Shown here: positions 62,977 to 64,000 of the stretch, in pieces | Position numbering within the stretch: the first letter of the stretch is position 1 | Layout: each line of letters begins with the position of its first letter | Source of the DNA: Streptosporangiaceae bacterium NEAU-GS5 | GTDB lineage: Bacteria; Actinomycetota; Actinomycetes; Streptosporangiales; Streptosporangiaceae | Assembly: GCA_017592665.1 (NCBI GenBank) | Contig: JAGFNW010000008.1 | Span: forward strand, 208,063 to 272,062 | Length of the DNA: 64,000 nucleotides | Direction: 5' to 3' | Program-made: the position numbers and the translations under genes | Notes under the pieces: model-generated | Databases searched by the model: none | The model's input: only the letters and a program-made list of their open reading frames with translations | Told to the model about the DNA's origin: nothing

Positions 62977-63760
62977 TCACTGAGCTGCTCGCCGGTACTG
63001 ATTGATCACGCGCGAGACAGCCTTGGTCCGTCGGACCGGTGCCGTCATATCGATCGCCCGGCCTGGTTCGTACAGTGGCGGCTTCTGGTCTCGGGACTGA
63101 TGCGGACGATGATCGTTATAGTGCCGTTCGAATTCGGCGAGCACCCTGCGCAGATGCCGCTCACCGTAGATCAGCAGATGATCCAGGCACTCCCGCCGCA
63201 GGGTCCCGGCAAACCGCTCCGCATAGCAATTCGCTCGAGGCGCCCGCGGCGGAATCTTGAGGATCCGCACGCCGACGCCGGTGAACACCTGGTCGAAGGC
63301 CCTGGAGAACTTGCCGTCGCGGTCCCTGATCAGGTACTTGAAGCCGCCGCCACGCTCCCCCACGTCCATCAGCAGATTCCGGGCCTGCTGAACGGTCCAC
63401 GCCCCGGTCGGATTGGCCGTCACGCCGAGGATATGAACGCGCCGGGTTTCGATCTCCATCACGAAGAAGATGTACAGCCGTTTGAGGAACACGGTGTCGA
63501 TATGCACGAAGTCGCACGCCAATACGCCGGCGGCCTGGGAGGACAGGAACTGCCGCCACGTCGGTGAGGCCCGGCGCGGTGCCGGGCCGAGCCCTGCCCC
63601 TGCCAAGATCCGGCGAATCGTCCCCTCCCCCATCCGATGCCCCAAGCCGATCAACTCGCCCCGAATCCTCCTATAGCCCCACCGCGGATTCTCGGTAGCC
63701 AGGCGGATGACCAGGTCACGCACTTCCTCCAGGATCGGCGCGCGGCCTGTGCCGCGCGGG
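62977..63760 (-). pseudogene. rve transposase, N-terminus removed by IS5 insertion
   Basis: Reads [95 protein letters not shown] and INQYRRAAQ. The DDE integrase core looks intact from about codon 20 to the end, and this is the best preserved copy of its family in the window. The first part is replaced by the IS5 element starting at 63764, so no native start remains. Confidence 0.8.
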
Positions 63761-63763
63761 TAA

Positions 63764-64000
63764 GACGTCGTCTCAGTTGGTGAGTCGGCGGTAGCAAATC
63801 AGGGCTGCGGCGATGGCGACGAAGGAGCCGAAGTGGTCGGCGCGGCGTTCATAGCGGCGGTGTAGGCGTCGGCATCCAGCCAGCCAGGACACGGTTCTCT
63901 CCACTACCCAGCGGTGGCGGCCCAGGCGCTGGCTGGACTCGATCCCGCGGCGGGCGATGCGCGGGATGATGCCGCGCCCACGCAGGAACGCCCGCAGGTG
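63764..64000 (-). mobile_element. IS5-family (IS427-like) element, extends beyond the window
   Basis: Right-end terminal repeat GACGTCGTCTCAGTTGGTGA at 63764 with TAA at 63761-63763 as likely target copy. The minus-strand transposase end (63773-64000) reads GRGIIPRIARRGIESSQRLG, RHRWVVERTVSWLAGCRRLH, RRYERRADHFGSFVAIAAAL and CYRRLTN with stop TGA. It differs from the element at 25918 by scattered silent and a few coding changes, so the two are close relatives and not a recent identical pair. Confidence 0.85.

Overview
The window is GC-rich, densely coded actinomycete DNA. GTG starts, ATGA/GTGA stop-start overlaps, the families present (LGFP repeats, EAD1/EACC1/Trypco2 modules, RICIN secretory proteins) and the many broken insertion sequences suggest a filamentous actinobacterium, perhaps Streptosporangiales; that placement is an inference. 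No rRNA, complete tRNA or CRISPR array was seen.

Layout. (1) 1-1.4 kb: end of a ricin-type lectin, transposase debris and one small ORF. (2) 1.4-24.3 kb: an immune-like conflict island. It holds an nSTAND1-WD40 protein that has lost its P-loop (1436-4987), a convergent EACC1 + CHAT protease pair (5011-6200), a Clp_N-containing protein (6401-8566), and, divergent from it, a translationally coupled run of 14 genes (8738-24267). That run encodes EAD1-CHAT protease, a 69-aa peptide ending Cys-Gly, a RING-like zinc protein, an E1-like ThiF enzyme, an EAD1-Ubl-E2 fusion, a JAB/JAMM isopeptidase, an all-helical protein, an FtsH/Cdc48-type AAA ATPase, a MoxR AAA ATPase, two small or coiled-coil proteins, a TPR-UVR protein, an eight-fold Clp_N array fused to a vWA-like domain, and an AmrS-like radical SAM enzyme. 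(3) 24.3-33.5 kb: an IS-ridden stretch with an IS5-type element inside a broken repeat-protein gene, a secreted protein, and a trypsin-like peptidase-LGFP protein paired with a Trypco2 protein. (4) 33.5-44.3 kb: small metabolic and regulatory genes (TetR, LysR, MDR oxidoreductase, SnoaL-like, MFS exporter with a TetR and a perfect 28-bp operator) mixed with pseudogenes. (5) 44.8-52.5 kb: an eight-gene glycan operon on the minus strand (two GT4, a flippase, an NTP transferase, a HAD phosphatase, a CofD/YvcK-like protein, a GT2 and a membrane protein). (6) 53-60.2 kb: a tRNA 3' remnant with its terminator, small secreted proteins, two ricin-type lectins, a decayed polymorphic-toxin tip with an apparently intact immunity gene, a long poly-C tract and many transposase fragments. 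(7) 60.5-64 kb: a small exported protein, an OmpR/HK two-component system and two stacked transposons.

How the central system may work (inference): E1, E2, RING and JAB form a bacterial ubiquitin-like modification/demodification cycle. The EAD1 domain on the E2 can recruit the EAD1-CHAT protease by homotypic contact. The AAA/MoxR/vWA set, with Clp_N substrate-binding repeats, resembles the FtsH-MoxR-vWA ternary systems predicted from comparative genomics and could unfold tagged or invader proteins. The neighbouring EACC1-CHAT and nSTAND1 genes are typical of regulated cell-suicide immunity. The exact combination seen here is the most interesting content of the window.
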